Shown: positions 10,834-19,964, numbered from the stretch's first letter. The stretch: DNA of 64,000 nt from an uncultured Saprospiraceae bacterium (GCA_937941765.1 CALDGQ010000088.1:1-64000), one strand, 5' to 3'. Translations and numbers: made by a program. Notes: generated by a model from the sequence alone, not told the origin.

Positions 10834-11331
10834 ATGTTGAACAAAATGCTTTGCCTTTCATTCGTATGCACATTCATGTGTAGCCTATCTTCTTTTGGTC
10901 AATCTAAAGTGAAGCGAATTTTTCAAGATAATAAGTATAACAATCGCACAAATGTTATTAAAGAGACAGGTGAAAACGATTATATAATTTTAGATGATCA
11001 GTTTGGAGATGCAAAAGTGGGTGAAGTTGTAAGAATAGCTATAGAAAAGCCAAAAGCTCAAAAACCACCTAGGCCTCCAAAAGAAAAAGTGGTAAAAACG
11101 AAGCCAGTAAAAGAAGTTGAAAAGTTGCCAAAGGTTAAAGTTGAAAAGGAAGTATTTACGGCTAAAGGTGTCCAAGAGATAAAACCTGCTCCACGAAAGA
11201 AGCATTTTTCAGCAAATCCATCAGAATATGCGCCATATAAATCTTATCAAGCGCAATTGCCAAAAATGAAATTCTGGAAGAAGAAGAAGAGAAAAGTCAG
11301 AAAAAATAAATCAAACTGTTACCGATTTTAA
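10834..11331 (+). CDS. Small secreted, very basic Lys/Pro-rich protein
   Basis: 165 residues from the ATG at 10834 (a TTG two codons upstream, 10828, is possible but less likely). The N-terminal signal peptide ends near SSFGQ. The mature chain has a short globular start with DDQFGDAKVGEVVRIAIEK, then a Lys/Pro/Val-rich extended segment (about 70-125) and a strongly cationic tail (KFWKKKKRKVRKNK) ending in Cys-Tyr-Arg-Phe. No known family. A cationic secreted chain could bind DNA, polysaccharide or peptidoglycan, but this is speculative. Its stop codon overlaps the stop of the convergent glycoside-hydrolase-like gene by 3 bases. Confidence 0.7.
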   Translation: MLNKMLCLSFVCTFMCSLSSFGQSKVKRIFQDNKYNNRTNVIKETGENDYIILDDQFGDAKVGEVVRIAIEKPKAQKPPRPPKEKVVKTKPVKEVEKLPKVKVEKEVFTAKGVQEIKPAPRKKHFSANPSEYAPYKSYQAQLPKMKFWKKKKRKVRKNKSNCYRF

Positions 11332-13868
11332 TTACTGCCGATTTTTGGTCTCATGTGTTCGATAGGAGCGAATATCGCTACTATTTCTTTTGTCTCTTTT
11401 ACTTTCATGAAACATTTTCCTGTTCCCTTACAAGGATTATCGTCACCTTCCCAACCAACGAAATAGTATCCGTGAACGGGTACTGCTAACATATTTATCC
11501 TTGCGTGTTTTGAAACTGATTCGGTACAATCAGATCTGCATTCAAATTTAGTTCCATCAGGTGAGGTGATAACAATTTTACCTGCACCTTTTACAGAGAT
11601 ATTCATTGGCACTTCTACTGACATGACTTCTAGATTTTCTTCTTCTGGAATATTTATTGAAGGAACGAAATTCACAGTCATTTCCATATCCCAATCTAAT
11701 AAACGATAACAATTGGCGGTTCCATAACAACCACTTCCTATCCAGCCTGTAAAAGTGTGTTCATCAGCAGCGATTGCTGAAAACGTAAGATTAGTGTTGT
11801 GGGCATAGGTGAATTTACAATCTCCTTCACAAAATTTGTCTTGATAACCTGCCGCTTGGATCAACACAGCACCAGAGCCAATTACATTGATTTTGACTTT
11901 TGTTGACCCGGTATTATTTGTACTACTTGTATTGATTTTTTTAAACTTGGCGGTGATTTGAGCCGAAGTTTTTAATATCAGCTTACAGTTAAGTGCTTCA
12001 CTACAATTGACTCCTTCCCATCCAACGAAAGCATATCCAGGATTCGGAACAGCGGTTAAAGATAGTTTTGAATCTTTCCAAAAAGCATTGGTACAATCTT
12101 CAACACAATTCGTTATTTTGGAATCGGTAGAAAGAATTCTAACATCACCTTTGCCATGTATTTTTATTGTTAAATTGTATTTTTCAAGACCAGTTTTATT
12201 TGTACTTTTTGTTTTTCTTGTGAATGAAAGTCCATTTTCAATTGATTGTTTAGATCCAGTTGCTCTTTTAAAATTGAAAACGGGCGTATTAGGTGTAATA
12301 AAAACAGGTGTGCTTGAAAGTGCAAATGAAGCATTTTTTAATTTTTCCTCTTTTTGTGTAACGGCGTGATCCCATTTTCTAATGATGAGCTCATGATCAC
12401 TCAGCATTGGAGGGAAAGTATAAATTGCAGAAGCAGATTCTGACTTGTCTTTGGTTGTTCTTGCCCAGATAACATAAGTATGGTTTCCTAAAACATCTGC
12501 AAAAGCGCCACCACCGATATTTGTTGGTAGATTCATTTTTAATGTTTGAACTGGGTCATATTTTTTATCCTTAAGTAGGGTAGCGGTTGTTTTGTAAGCG
12601 ATACCAGCCAAATTCGATTTTTGATTATAAGGTTGTGTTCCTTCCAGTTTCTCATACATACCCATTGCTTGATAATCCACTCCGACACCATCATGAGATC
12701 CAGCGTCGCAAAGACTATAAACATGGTATTGAAGAATATCATTTTGTTGACATTCAACCAACGATTTGATAATGAAGTTTTTTTGTGCTAAATCGGAACC
12801 TAAATTTTCTTCATGTTGAATTCTAGGTATGTTTACCTCCGTTAGAATCCAAAGTTTTTCAGGATATCTTTTGCCGTTGTATCCGTATTTAAACAATACA
12901 TCTTCAAATTCTTCTTTCTTTGCAATCACACCTTTCGATGCTGCATCCGAATGGCGAGATAAGACAAATCCTGGTTTTGCGTTATTCCATTTTTTCATGG
13001 AACCATCATTATGAGGATAAGAATGAAAACTCAAGACATCAAAGTAAGCTCCCCCTTTTCTACTATATTCTGAAGAATGAGAACCATCCACTGGATTGTC
13101 AGTATTTCGCATCACTGCATCTAAGAAACTTGGATAACCTAAACCACCTGTACTAACGTAAGCATCCGGATCGATAGACTTTATCACTTCCCAACTTATA
13201 CGAAGTAATCGCACATAATAATAAACAGGTGCTTTCACAGCATAGTCACAAGGTTTTGGATTGTTATCCCACCAATTGCCTCGGTGTACAATTCCTTTTG
13301 GTAGCCAACCTTTTGAGAAAGTATAATCGAAATCTGGTTCATTCCAAATTTCCCAAAACTTGACATAGTCCTTGTATAGGGTAACTGTTTTATATAAATA
13401 GAGTGCGTAATAATTATTATCATTGACAGGAGTTCCATTTTCACCATTGTCCCATATTGGCTCGTACATATTGGCGAACATTTCTGATTTACTGCCTTCA
13501 CAAAAAATGGTTGGATCCCGATGCTCTTCGGAAGGATAACCTACAAACATCGTGTTATCAACTAGTCCCAAATCTTGATAATGTTGAAGTGTTTTCAAAC
13601 GCAATTCATAACCAAACTGCTCCATGAAACGTTCTGGGAGTGTAGGGCGGATGCAGTTGGCATTGAGGCCATCCGTTCCGGCTGCAATATCTGCTAATTG
13701 TTCATCGGTCCAAGGTGGATTGTATCCAGGATTGAATCCATACCCAAAGTTTCCCTCATAGGGGTTAACCTTATCATTGCTCGTATAGTCAACCTGAGCA
13801 AAAGAAAGTTGACTAACCAGAATAATAAAGCCAATAAAAAATAAACGAACCAATGATGTATAATACAT
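11328..13868 (-). CDS. Secreted clan GH-A-like glycoside hydrolase with three InlB-type repeats
   Basis: 846 residues with a signal peptide ending FAQ (about residue 25). Residues 30 to 480 look like a (beta/alpha)8 hydrolase of clan GH-A: WEIWNEPD places a candidate acid/base Glu at 177, and WILTEV places a candidate nucleophile Glu at 344, with HSYP between them. The spacing resembles GH39/GH5-type enzymes; I cannot assign the family or substrate. The C-terminal third carries three copies of a divergent InlB B-repeat-like module (about 570-650, 660-735, 757-838), each with paired Cys and a GWEG/GWIG turn. No T9SS sorting domain is visible, so it may stay periplasmic or be exported another way. 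Ends tail-to-tail with the preceding basic protein gene, overlapping by 3 bases. Confidence 0.8.
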   Translation of the reverse strand: MYYTSLVRLFFIGFIILVSQLSFAQVDYTSNDKVNPYEGNFGYGFNPGYNPPWTDEQLADIAAGTDGLNANCIRPTLPERFMEQFGYELRLKTLQHYQDLGLVDNTMFVGYPSEEHRDPTIFCEGSKSEMFANMYEPIWDNGENGTPVNDNNYYALYLYKTVTLYKDYVKFWEIWNEPDFDYTFSKGWLPKGIVHRGNWWDNNPKPCDYAVKAPVYYYVRLLRISWEVIKSIDPDAYVSTGGLGYPSFLDAVMRNTDNPVDGSHSSEYSRKGGAYFDVLSFHSYPHNDGSMKKWNNAKPGFVLSRHSDAASKGVIAKKEEFEDVLFKYGYNGKRYPEKLWILTEVNIPRIQHEENLGSDLAQKNFIIKSLVECQQNDILQYHVYSLCDAGSHDGVGVDYQAMGMYEKLEGTQPYNQKSNLAGIAYKTTATLLKDKKYDPVQTLKMNLPTNIGGGAFADVLGNHTYVIWARTTKDKSESASAIYTFPPMLSDHELIIRKWDHAVTQKEEKLKNASFALSSTPVFITPNTPVFNFKRATGSKQSIENGLSFTRKTKSTNKTGLEKYNLTIKIHGKGDVRILSTDSKITNCVEDCTNAFWKDSKLSLTAVPNPGYAFVGWEGVNCSEALNCKLILKTSAQITAKFKKINTSSTNNTGSTKVKINVIGSGAVLIQAAGYQDKFCEGDCKFTYAHNTNLTFSAIAADEHTFTGWIGSGCYGTANCYRLLDWDMEMTVNFVPSINIPEEENLEVMSVEVPMNISVKGAGKIVITSPDGTKFECRSDCTESVSKHARINMLAVPVHGYYFVGWEGDDNPCKGTGKCFMKVKETKEIVAIFAPIEHMRPKIGSN

Positions 13869-14009
13869 GTTGTTAATTGTAAAGAGGGCATTAAGTTATT
13901 AAACGGAGGTGGGGAGGAATGGGAACTACAAATATAACGATATCGGAGCAAAAATAATTTACCCCGATAACGTTAATTTATCTATAAAAAATACAGTTGT
14001 CAGGGCTTT

Positions 14010-14936
14010 TTACCGAACATAACAGTCTGCTCTTGTAATTTCCGTGAAAAAATCGGCTTCATCAATTAGAATTTTAGCAGTTGTTTGTTTGATTGCAGCA
14101 ATTTCTACCCGGACACCTCTTGATCGTAAATGTCGAACCAAATCAACATAATCGGAATCTCCTGATAAAATGATAATCGTATCTACTTTATCTGCCAATT
14201 GTGTTGCAGTGATAGACAGGGGAATATCTGCAGACTTATGACATGGTACAACAGTACCAAAGTAGTTTTTGTGCAAACGTTCTGCCAATTTAGAAGAAAT
14301 ATGTAAACCTTCTCTAAAGTATATTAATCGATTCAATCCACGTTTTCTCAATAATTTGGGAATGATATTATCAAAATCTAACATAGCTGATTTTCTATTC
14401 AATAAACTATGGATACTTTTTTCGATATTATTTCCGTCAATTAGGATTGCAACATTTTGGTTGATTGTTACTGTAGAATCATTGTTAGATGATTTTTGTG
14501 GAGGCATATAAGGTTGAGTTGGTCTCTTGTTTTGGTTTGCATTAGGGTTGTTATTAGAATAGGTTTTGGTTTGTTGATTCCCATTCAAGTTTTCCTTTGC
14601 AATTTCTGTCTTTTTTCGAGCTACCTTTTGAGGAGTTTGCTTTTGTTCTACTGGTTTTGCGTTATTGTTTGCCTTATTAGAATTGTTTGTAGAGGTCGGT
14701 CTTTTTCTAGAACGACTTGAAGTTTTAGCAACTGCTTTCTTTTTCGGTGCAGCTTTTGTTGCTGGTGCTTTCTTTTCTTTAACCTCAGATTCGAGTACTA
14801 CTTTTTTAGTTTTTGGTTTAGAAGTCCTTCTAGAAGCACTTCTAGTGGTAGCAGTTTTTGGTTTTCTTGGAATTGCTTTTTTGCGGGTTGTACTTTTATT
14901 AGCAGGTTTCTTTTTGCTAGGAGTCTTTTTGTCCAT
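14010..14936 (-). CDS. NYN-domain (LabA/DUF88-like) protein with Lys/Ala-rich histone-H1-like tail
   Basis: 308 residues. The first ~115 are Lys/Ala/Pro/Thr-rich with repeated KKxA and SRSRKRP segments, like bacterial histone-H1-type tails; about 115-155 is Asn/Gln-rich linker. Residues 160-300 form a NYN/PIN-like domain: AILIDGNN (Asp167), then IIILSGDSDYVDLV (Asp260, Asp262), and DEADFF near the end, the acidic set expected for a metal-dependent RNase fold. NYN proteins of this type are thought to cut RNA; the basic tail would favour nucleic-acid binding. A TATATTTG box lies 17 bases upstream of the ATG. Confidence 0.85.
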   Translation of the reverse strand: MDKKTPSKKKPANKSTTRKKAIPRKPKTATTRSASRRTSKPKTKKVVLESEVKEKKAPATKAAPKKKAVAKTSSRSRKRPTSTNNSNKANNNAKPVEQKQTPQKVARKKTEIAKENLNGNQQTKTYSNNNPNANQNKRPTQPYMPPQKSSNNDSTVTINQNVAILIDGNNIEKSIHSLLNRKSAMLDFDNIIPKLLRKRGLNRLIYFREGLHISSKLAERLHKNYFGTVVPCHKSADIPLSITATQLADKVDTIIILSGDSDYVDLVRHLRSRGVRVEIAAIKQTTAKILIDEADFFTEITRADCYVR

Positions 14937-14953
14937 TTATTTTAAAATTTATA

Positions 14954-14961
14954 CAAATATA
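14954..14961 (-). promoter_or_regulatory. Candidate -7 promoter box (TATATTTG) for the NYN gene
   Basis: On the minus strand this octamer matches the Bacteroidota -7 consensus TAnnTTTG exactly and lies 17 bases upstream of the ATG at 14936. No convincing -33 TTTG box is at the usual distance, so the call is tentative. Confidence 0.4.
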
Positions 14962-15009
14962 CCGCTTAAAATTCAAGTATACATGTAAAACTTTATTTAG
15001 TTTGGTGCT

Positions 15010-16320
15010 ATGATAACATTCAAAATTGGAAAAGCGCGTTTTATATTTTTTGTAATTTTTTTTATTGGAATAATATCAAGTTCATTTAGTCAATTTAGTA
15101 CGAAATTAACCTATGAACAACCAGAGAAAATGGGTGTCAATGGAAATCAACTACATGCGAAAGTAAGTGAAATTGTAACTGATGGAATTAATGCGGGTGC
15201 CTTTCCAGGAGCTCAAGTGTTGGTTGCTAAAAATGGAAAAGTAATTTATCACGAATCATTTGGACATCATACTTATGAAAAACAAAATGAAGTGCAGACT
15301 TATGATGTCTATGATTTGGCATCCATTTCTAAAATAACAACGGTTTTACCAGCTGTTATGAAATTGTACGAAGACGGTGATTTTGATTTGGATGCGCCAC
15401 TCAAAAAATTTTGGCCCTATTTTAAAAAATCGAATAAAGCGGATTTGACATTTAGAGAGATGTTGGCTCATCATGCTCGCTTGAAGCCTTGGATTCCTTA
15501 TTGGAAAAGTACGTTGGACGCTTCAGGGAATTTTAGAAAACGAACTTTCAAAAATAAACGATCTTGGTTTTATCCTGTTTATGTAACGGACAACTTGTAT
15601 CTCCATCGACGTTATAAAAAGAAAAAAATTTATAAAGCCATAAAAGATTCACCACTTGAAAAAGAGCGGAAGTACAAGTACTCAGGATTGCCATTTTATC
15701 TACTTCCACATATTATAGAAAAGAAAACAAAAATGTCTTTACCGGATTATTTAAAACAAACCTTTTACGATCCTATAGAAAGCACAACTTTGACTTTTCA
15801 TCCGCTGCGAATTTTACCAAAAGAAATAATTATTCCAACTGAAAAAGATACTTTTTTTAGAAATGTACAGCTACATGGATTGGTGCATGATGAAGGTGCA
15901 GCGATGATGGGTGGGGTGTCAGGAAATGCTGGTTTGTTTGGCAATGCTTTGGACCTCGCCAAGTTGATGCAGCTCTACTTAAATGGAGGCATTTATAATG
16001 GAAAAAGAATTTTAAAAGCATCAACGATTCAAGAATTTATTCGTTGCCAATATTGTGAGGAAGACAATCGTAGAGGACTGGGTTTTGATAAGCCGTTGAT
16101 TGAATATCATCCACAAAATAGTTCGACTGCAAAAAGTGCTAGTCCTAATACTTTTGGACATGCTGGATATACGGGCACATTGACTTGGATCGATCCTGAT
16201 GAGGAATTGATTTTTATTTTTCTTTCCAATCGGGTTTATCCTACTAGAAACAATCCTAAAATTTATAGACTGAATATTCGGCCTCGGATCCATCAGGCTA
16301 TTTATGATAGTTTTTTTTGA
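15010..16320 (+). CDS. Secreted class C beta-lactamase-fold serine hydrolase
   Basis: 436 residues with a signal peptide (hydrophobic core 11-26, SFSQ). Residues 45-430 have the penicillin-recognising hydrolase fold of the class C/esterase group: SISK (Ser105, Lys108) is the nucleophile motif, YSG around Tyr224 stands in the place of Tyr-x-Asn (the third residue is unusual), and GHAGYTGT is the third HxG motif. In Bacteroidota, closely similar domains are often fused to a GH3 N-acetylhexosaminidase; here the domain is free-standing. Likely substrates are D-amino-acid peptides or esters of cell-wall material rather than antibiotics. The preferred substrate cannot be read from sequence. Confidence 0.85.
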   Translation: MITFKIGKARFIFFVIFFIGIISSSFSQFSTKLTYEQPEKMGVNGNQLHAKVSEIVTDGINAGAFPGAQVLVAKNGKVIYHESFGHHTYEKQNEVQTYDVYDLASISKITTVLPAVMKLYEDGDFDLDAPLKKFWPYFKKSNKADLTFREMLAHHARLKPWIPYWKSTLDASGNFRKRTFKNKRSWFYPVYVTDNLYLHRRYKKKKIYKAIKDSPLEKERKYKYSGLPFYLLPHIIEKKTKMSLPDYLKQTFYDPIESTTLTFHPLRILPKEIIIPTEKDTFFRNVQLHGLVHDEGAAMMGGVSGNAGLFGNALDLAKLMQLYLNGGIYNGKRILKASTIQEFIRCQYCEEDNRRGLGFDKPLIEYHPQNSSTAKSASPNTFGHAGYTGTLTWIDPDEELIFIFLSNRVYPTRNNPKIYRLNIRPRIHQAIYDSFF

Positions 16321-16375
16321 ACACAAAATTACAACGGAGACGGTTGTGTTTGGCGTTCCGCCAATGAGTTTTTTT

Positions 16376-16494
16376 ACCACACAGATCACAAAGAAACAAA
16401 GATCACAAAGAGTGTTCTTCCGTTTTTTTGATGTGAGAAATGATTCTTTGTGTCCTTTGTTTCTTATGTGGTCTTTGTGTTAAAATACGTCTAA
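16376..16494. repeat. Quasi-palindromic CTTTGT-type intergenic element
   Basis: Left arm 16376-16414 (ACAGATCACAAAGAAACAAA...) is roughly the reverse complement of right arm 16442-16481 (CTTTGTTTCTTATGTGGTCT...), separated by about 27 bases. The right arm plus the following AAAATACGTC recurs at 29036-29086. A small perfect hairpin TGGCG-TTC-CGCCA lies just before it at 16350-16362. It sits between the serine hydrolase and the TRAP transporter genes. Confidence 0.65.
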
Positions 16495-16583
16495 TGCGTT
16501 TTAATTCAATCAACCCTTTGTAGTAAAAATTTCTGTGTGTTAAACTTAACTTTTTCGTAAATTACCCACAAGAAAAACCAACA

Positions 16584-17117
16584 ATGATACAACTCCTTTC
16601 AAAAATTGAAAACGGAATCGGTGCACTCAATGAAGTGTTCGGACGTTTCGCCTCTTGGTTTACATTTGTATTAGTATTGTTAGTTTGTTTTGATGTGACG
16701 GTTCGCTATCTATTCAATGATACCCAAGCATGGATCATGGAATTGGAATGGCACTTATTTGCATTGATATTTTTATTGGGTGCTGGTTACACATTGAAGC
16801 ATGATCATCATGTTCGAGTTGATTTATTTTATACCAAATTTTCCAGACGAGATAAAGCATGGGTGAATTTAGTAGGAGCCGTATTGTTTCTCATTCCTTG
16901 GTGCATCATCATCATTATCTTTAGTTTTCAATATGCAACTACTTCTTTTCAGGTGGGAGAGGGTTCTCCAGATCCTGGTGGATTGCCCGCTAGATATTTG
17001 ATCAAATTTGCGATAACATTTGGGATTGGATTATTGTTACTGCAAGCGATTGCTTCAGTTTGCAATTCTGTCATCACCATTTTGGAAACTAATGAAGAAA
17101 ATGAAGTAATCGATTGA
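16584..17117 (+). CDS. dctQ: TRAP transporter small permease (DctQ type)
   Basis: 177 residues, four hydrophobic helices (about 22-42, 54-72, 92-115, 132-155), a normal length and topology for DctQ. The segment LEWHLFALIFLLGAGYTLKHDHHVRVDLFY is a family signature: helix 2 followed by a conserved His/Arg/Asp cluster. With DctM it forms the membrane part of a sodium-driven tripartite carboxylate transporter. The dctM start lies 1 base after this stop, so the two are cotranslated partners. The matching binding protein is probably the convergent dctP downstream. Confidence 0.93.
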   Translation: MIQLLSKIENGIGALNEVFGRFASWFTFVLVLLVCFDVTVRYLFNDTQAWIMELEWHLFALIFLLGAGYTLKHDHHVRVDLFYTKFSRRDKAWVNLVGAVLFLIPWCIIIIIFSFQYATTSFQVGEGSPDPGGLPARYLIKFAITFGIGLLLLQAIASVCNSVITILETNEENEVID

Positions 17118-17118
17118 T

Positions 17119-18420
17119 ATGGAATTATTAGCCTTACTACTTTTTGTCTCCATATTTATTCTCATCCTGTATGGTTATCCTGTATCATTTACATTAGGTG
17201 GTATTTCGATTATCTATGCACTTTGTTTTTTAGATCCTTCAAGTTTTTCAGCATTACCACCAAGGATAATGGGCGTAATGAGTAATTATGTTTTGTTAGC
17301 CGTTCCACTTTTTATTTTTATGGGAATCATGTTGGAGAAATCTGGGTTGGCAGAAAGTCTATTAGAAACTATGGCGATGCTATTTGGGAAAGTGAAAGGA
17401 GGGTTGGCGATATCTGTCGTTATAGTAGGAGCATTGTTGGCGGCTTCAACGGGAATTGTAGGTGCGACGGTAATCACCATGGGTTTGATTAGTTTACCGA
17501 CGATGTTGAAAAGAGGATATGCACCGGAATTGGCAACCGGTACGATTGCAGCATCCGGAACCTTAGGGCAAATTATTCCCCCATCAGTCGTATTGGTATT
17601 GTTGGGAAGTGTGTTGAATGTCTCTGTTGGAAATTTATTCAAAGCAGCTTTGATACCTGGATTGTTATTAGTCACTATTTATATCTTATACATTGCTATC
17701 TATTCTTACCTCAATCCGGAAAAAGCACCTGCCATGCCTGCAGAAGAAATAGCGGCATTTCGTGGAGAAGGATTTGGACGACGGGTTGTTGAAGCGTTTG
17801 TGTTGCCTTTACTTTTGATTGTTGCAGTGTTAGGTTCCATATTCGCAGGAATCGCCTCCCCAACAGAAGCAGCAGCGGTGGGAGCGATGGGAGCAACGAT
17901 ACTCACAATTATTCAGCGGAAATTCAGTCTAAAGATCCTTCAAGAAGTGATGAGTCAGACGACTTTTTTGACTTGTATGGTCTTTGTAATTCTATTGGGT
18001 GCGACCACATTTACCTTTGTATTTAGAGAAATGGGAGGAGATCAATACCTAATAGAAGTGATTGAAAACGCCAATTTATCGCCTATGACTTTCCTAATAT
18101 TAGTCATGATTGTGGTCTTCATAGCTGGATTTTTCATTGATTTTATAGAGATAATCTTCATCATAGTACCAGTTGTGGCACCTATATTTGTCCAATTTGA
18201 GATGGATTTAATATGGATTGGGATCCTCTTAGCGGTCAATTTACAAACATCTTTCCTCTCTCCGCCCTTTGGATTTTCACTTTTTTATTTGAAAGGTGTA
18301 GCGCCTCCAGAGGTCACAACAGGTCATTTATATCGTGGAATTGCCCCATTTGTGGTCATTCAGGTCATATTTCTGCTTATTCTCATGTTTTTCCCTAAAG
18401 TTATACATATGTTAATATGA
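17119..18420 (+). CDS. dctM: TRAP transporter large permease (DctM type)
   Basis: 433 residues, highly hydrophobic with about 11-12 membrane segments, the usual DctM length. Recognisable family stretches are the start MELLALLLFVSIFILILYGY, a Gly-rich re-entrant region SVVIVGALLAASTGIVGATV and ASGTLGQIIPPSVVLVLLGS, and the C-terminal NLQTSFLSPPFGFSLFYLKG. This subunit carries the substrate and Na+ through the inner membrane, in the same transcription unit as dctQ. With the TakP-like binding protein nearby, a 2-oxo- or hydroxy-carboxylate is the likely cargo. Confidence 0.95.
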   Translation: MELLALLLFVSIFILILYGYPVSFTLGGISIIYALCFLDPSSFSALPPRIMGVMSNYVLLAVPLFIFMGIMLEKSGLAESLLETMAMLFGKVKGGLAISVVIVGALLAASTGIVGATVITMGLISLPTMLKRGYAPELATGTIAASGTLGQIIPPSVVLVLLGSVLNVSVGNLFKAALIPGLLLVTIYILYIAIYSYLNPEKAPAMPAEEIAAFRGEGFGRRVVEAFVLPLLLIVAVLGSIFAGIASPTEAAAVGAMGATILTIIQRKFSLKILQEVMSQTTFLTCMVFVILLGATTFTFVFREMGGDQYLIEVIENANLSPMTFLILVMIVVFIAGFFIDFIEIIFIIVPVVAPIFVQFEMDLIWIGILLAVNLQTSFLSPPFGFSLFYLKGVAPPEVTTGHLYRGIAPFVVIQVIFLLILMFFPKVIHMLI

Positions 18421-18513
18421 CCAACTTTCCCAAATTTATGTGTGAGAAGCCTCTTTATTCTCAAAATGTCTCTATATTTGGCTTTATTCATTAATTTAAA
18501 AATCACTGTTATT

Positions 18514-18705
18514 ATGGCCAAGAAAGAAAAGATCAGTTTCTACGATGTGAAAACAAAGAAGAAATTTGAAACAGATGAGTTCAAAGTAGTTGAGAAGAAA
18601 GGAAGATTTTATGCTGTAGCACAATCTGAGGCAGGTACTCACGAATGCTGGAGAGTATTATCAAAAGTAGATGCTGAAAAGTTTGGACCTGCTGTTAAGG
18701 CTTAA
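18514..18705 (+). CDS. Small conserved-looking protein of unknown function
   Basis: 63 residues from the ATG at 18514 (MAKKEKISFYDVKTKK...). The frame is open upstream to 18442, but the composition there is not protein-like and the ATG is a good start. Soluble, basic, with alternating strands and a single Cys in GTHECWRVLSK; it could be a small beta-barrel of about 60 residues. It is followed 25 bases later by a strong terminator, which supports it as a real expressed gene. No family recognised. It lies between the TRAP permeases and the convergent binding-protein gene. Confidence 0.7.
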   Translation: MAKKEKISFYDVKTKKKFETDEFKVVEKKGRFYAVAQSEAGTHECWRVLSKVDAEKFGPAVKA

Positions 18706-18730
18706 TCCTTCACTTTGAAACACATAAAAA

Positions 18731-18763
18731 GGCATCTCGATTTATATCGAGATGCCTTTTTTT
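18731..18763. terminator. Strong intrinsic terminator
   Basis: A perfect 10-bp stem GGCATCTCGA / TCGAGATGCC with a 6-base loop, followed by seven T and preceded by five A, so it can act in both directions. It serves the small plus-strand gene ending at 18705 and the convergent dctP ending at 18824. Confidence 0.92.
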
Positions 18764-18823
18764 AGTAGGTGAGTCAAGAGGGTTGAAAACCTTTGACTCG
18801 TTTAACAAATCGAAAAAAAAACC

Positions 18824-19948
18824 CTAACTTAAAATATTATTATAATACTCCTTCTCGGTCAAGTCCGACCAACTCGCAATTTGCTTTCTAAAATTATCAT
18901 AAGAAGCATAAACTTTTTTACTAAATGCATCTTTACTGGTCAACTCTTCCAAAATTTCAGTAGTATATTTACGTAACGGTTGTAAAACTACTTCTGGGAA
19001 TTTCCGGATATCCACATTTTTCTCGTTGATTAATTTTTTAAGATAGATACTATTTTTTGTTTCAAATTCTGACAACATCCAACTATTGATGTAAGCTGCT
19101 GCTGTTCTGACGATGGCTTGTAAGTCCTTTGGCAATTTTTCAAAACTATCTTTGTTGATAAACATTTCTAGGATGGTACCCGTTTCATGCCAGCCAGGGG
19201 AGTAGTAGTATTTTGCGATTTCATGAAAACCCATTTTGTAATCATGATAGGGACCGATCCATTCGGTAGCGTCGATGATTCCTCTTTCTAGTCCAGTATA
19301 TATTTCACCACCAGCTAAAAGTACAGGAGCGCCACCAGCTCTTTCCAACACTTTGCCTCCGAGACCAGGCATTCTCATTTTTAAACCTTTGAAATCATCA
19401 ATCGTATTGATTTCTCTATTAAACCAGCCACCCATTTGTACGCCAGAATTTCCAGCAAGCAATGGCACTAAATTAAATTGGCCATACAATTCATCCCAAA
19501 GTGCTTGCCCTCCACCAGTCATCACCCAAGCGTTGATTTGTTGTGCATTCATTCCAAATGGTACAGAAGCAAAAAATTGAGTGGCAGGAGCTTTCCCAGC
19601 CCAATAATAAGCAGCACCACTACCCATATCTGCAGCACCACTTTGTACTGCTTCAAATGCTTCTAGTGCAGGAACCAATTCACCACCACCATATACTTTT
19701 ATCTTTAATCGACCCGCACTCATTTTTTCAACCAATTCTGCCAAGATGGTACAACTTTCACCTAGGACTGGAAATCCAGGCGGCCAAGTAGTCACCATTT
19801 TCCATTCAAATTTTTTATTGGTAATTAAGTTCGGTCCTTCTGCGTTCTGGGCAAAATTTTGAGAACTACAAGACCGAATTGCGATTGGTAATCCTATTGT
19901 TGTAAGGGCGACACCTTTTAGAAATGTTTTGCGGTTTACTTTTTTCAT
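18824..19948 (-). CDS. dctP: TRAP transporter substrate-binding protein (DctP, TakP-like)
   Basis: 374 residues. The N-terminus (VNRKTFLKG, hydrophobic run, then IRSCSSQ) looks like a weak Tat or lipoprotein signal: Arg-Lys instead of twin Arg, and Arg at -2 of the Cys, so the export route is uncertain. The mature part follows the 2-oxoacid-binding TakP pattern: WKMVTTWPPGFPVLG start, AADMGSGAAYYWAGK, FNREINTIDDFKGLKMR, and IIDATEWIGPYHD, where the family places its ligand- and metal-contacting residues. Delivers substrate to DctQ-DctM, which are encoded convergently 400 bp away rather than in one operon. Confidence 0.93.
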   Translation of the reverse strand: MKKVNRKTFLKGVALTTIGLPIAIRSCSSQNFAQNAEGPNLITNKKFEWKMVTTWPPGFPVLGESCTILAELVEKMSAGRLKIKVYGGGELVPALEAFEAVQSGAADMGSGAAYYWAGKAPATQFFASVPFGMNAQQINAWVMTGGGQALWDELYGQFNLVPLLAGNSGVQMGGWFNREINTIDDFKGLKMRMPGLGGKVLERAGGAPVLLAGGEIYTGLERGIIDATEWIGPYHDYKMGFHEIAKYYYSPGWHETGTILEMFINKDSFEKLPKDLQAIVRTAAAYINSWMLSEFETKNSIYLKKLINEKNVDIRKFPEVVLQPLRKYTTEILEELTSKDAFSKKVYASYDNFRKQIASWSDLTEKEYYNNILS

Positions 19949-19964
19949 TTTGGATTTTTCTTAG

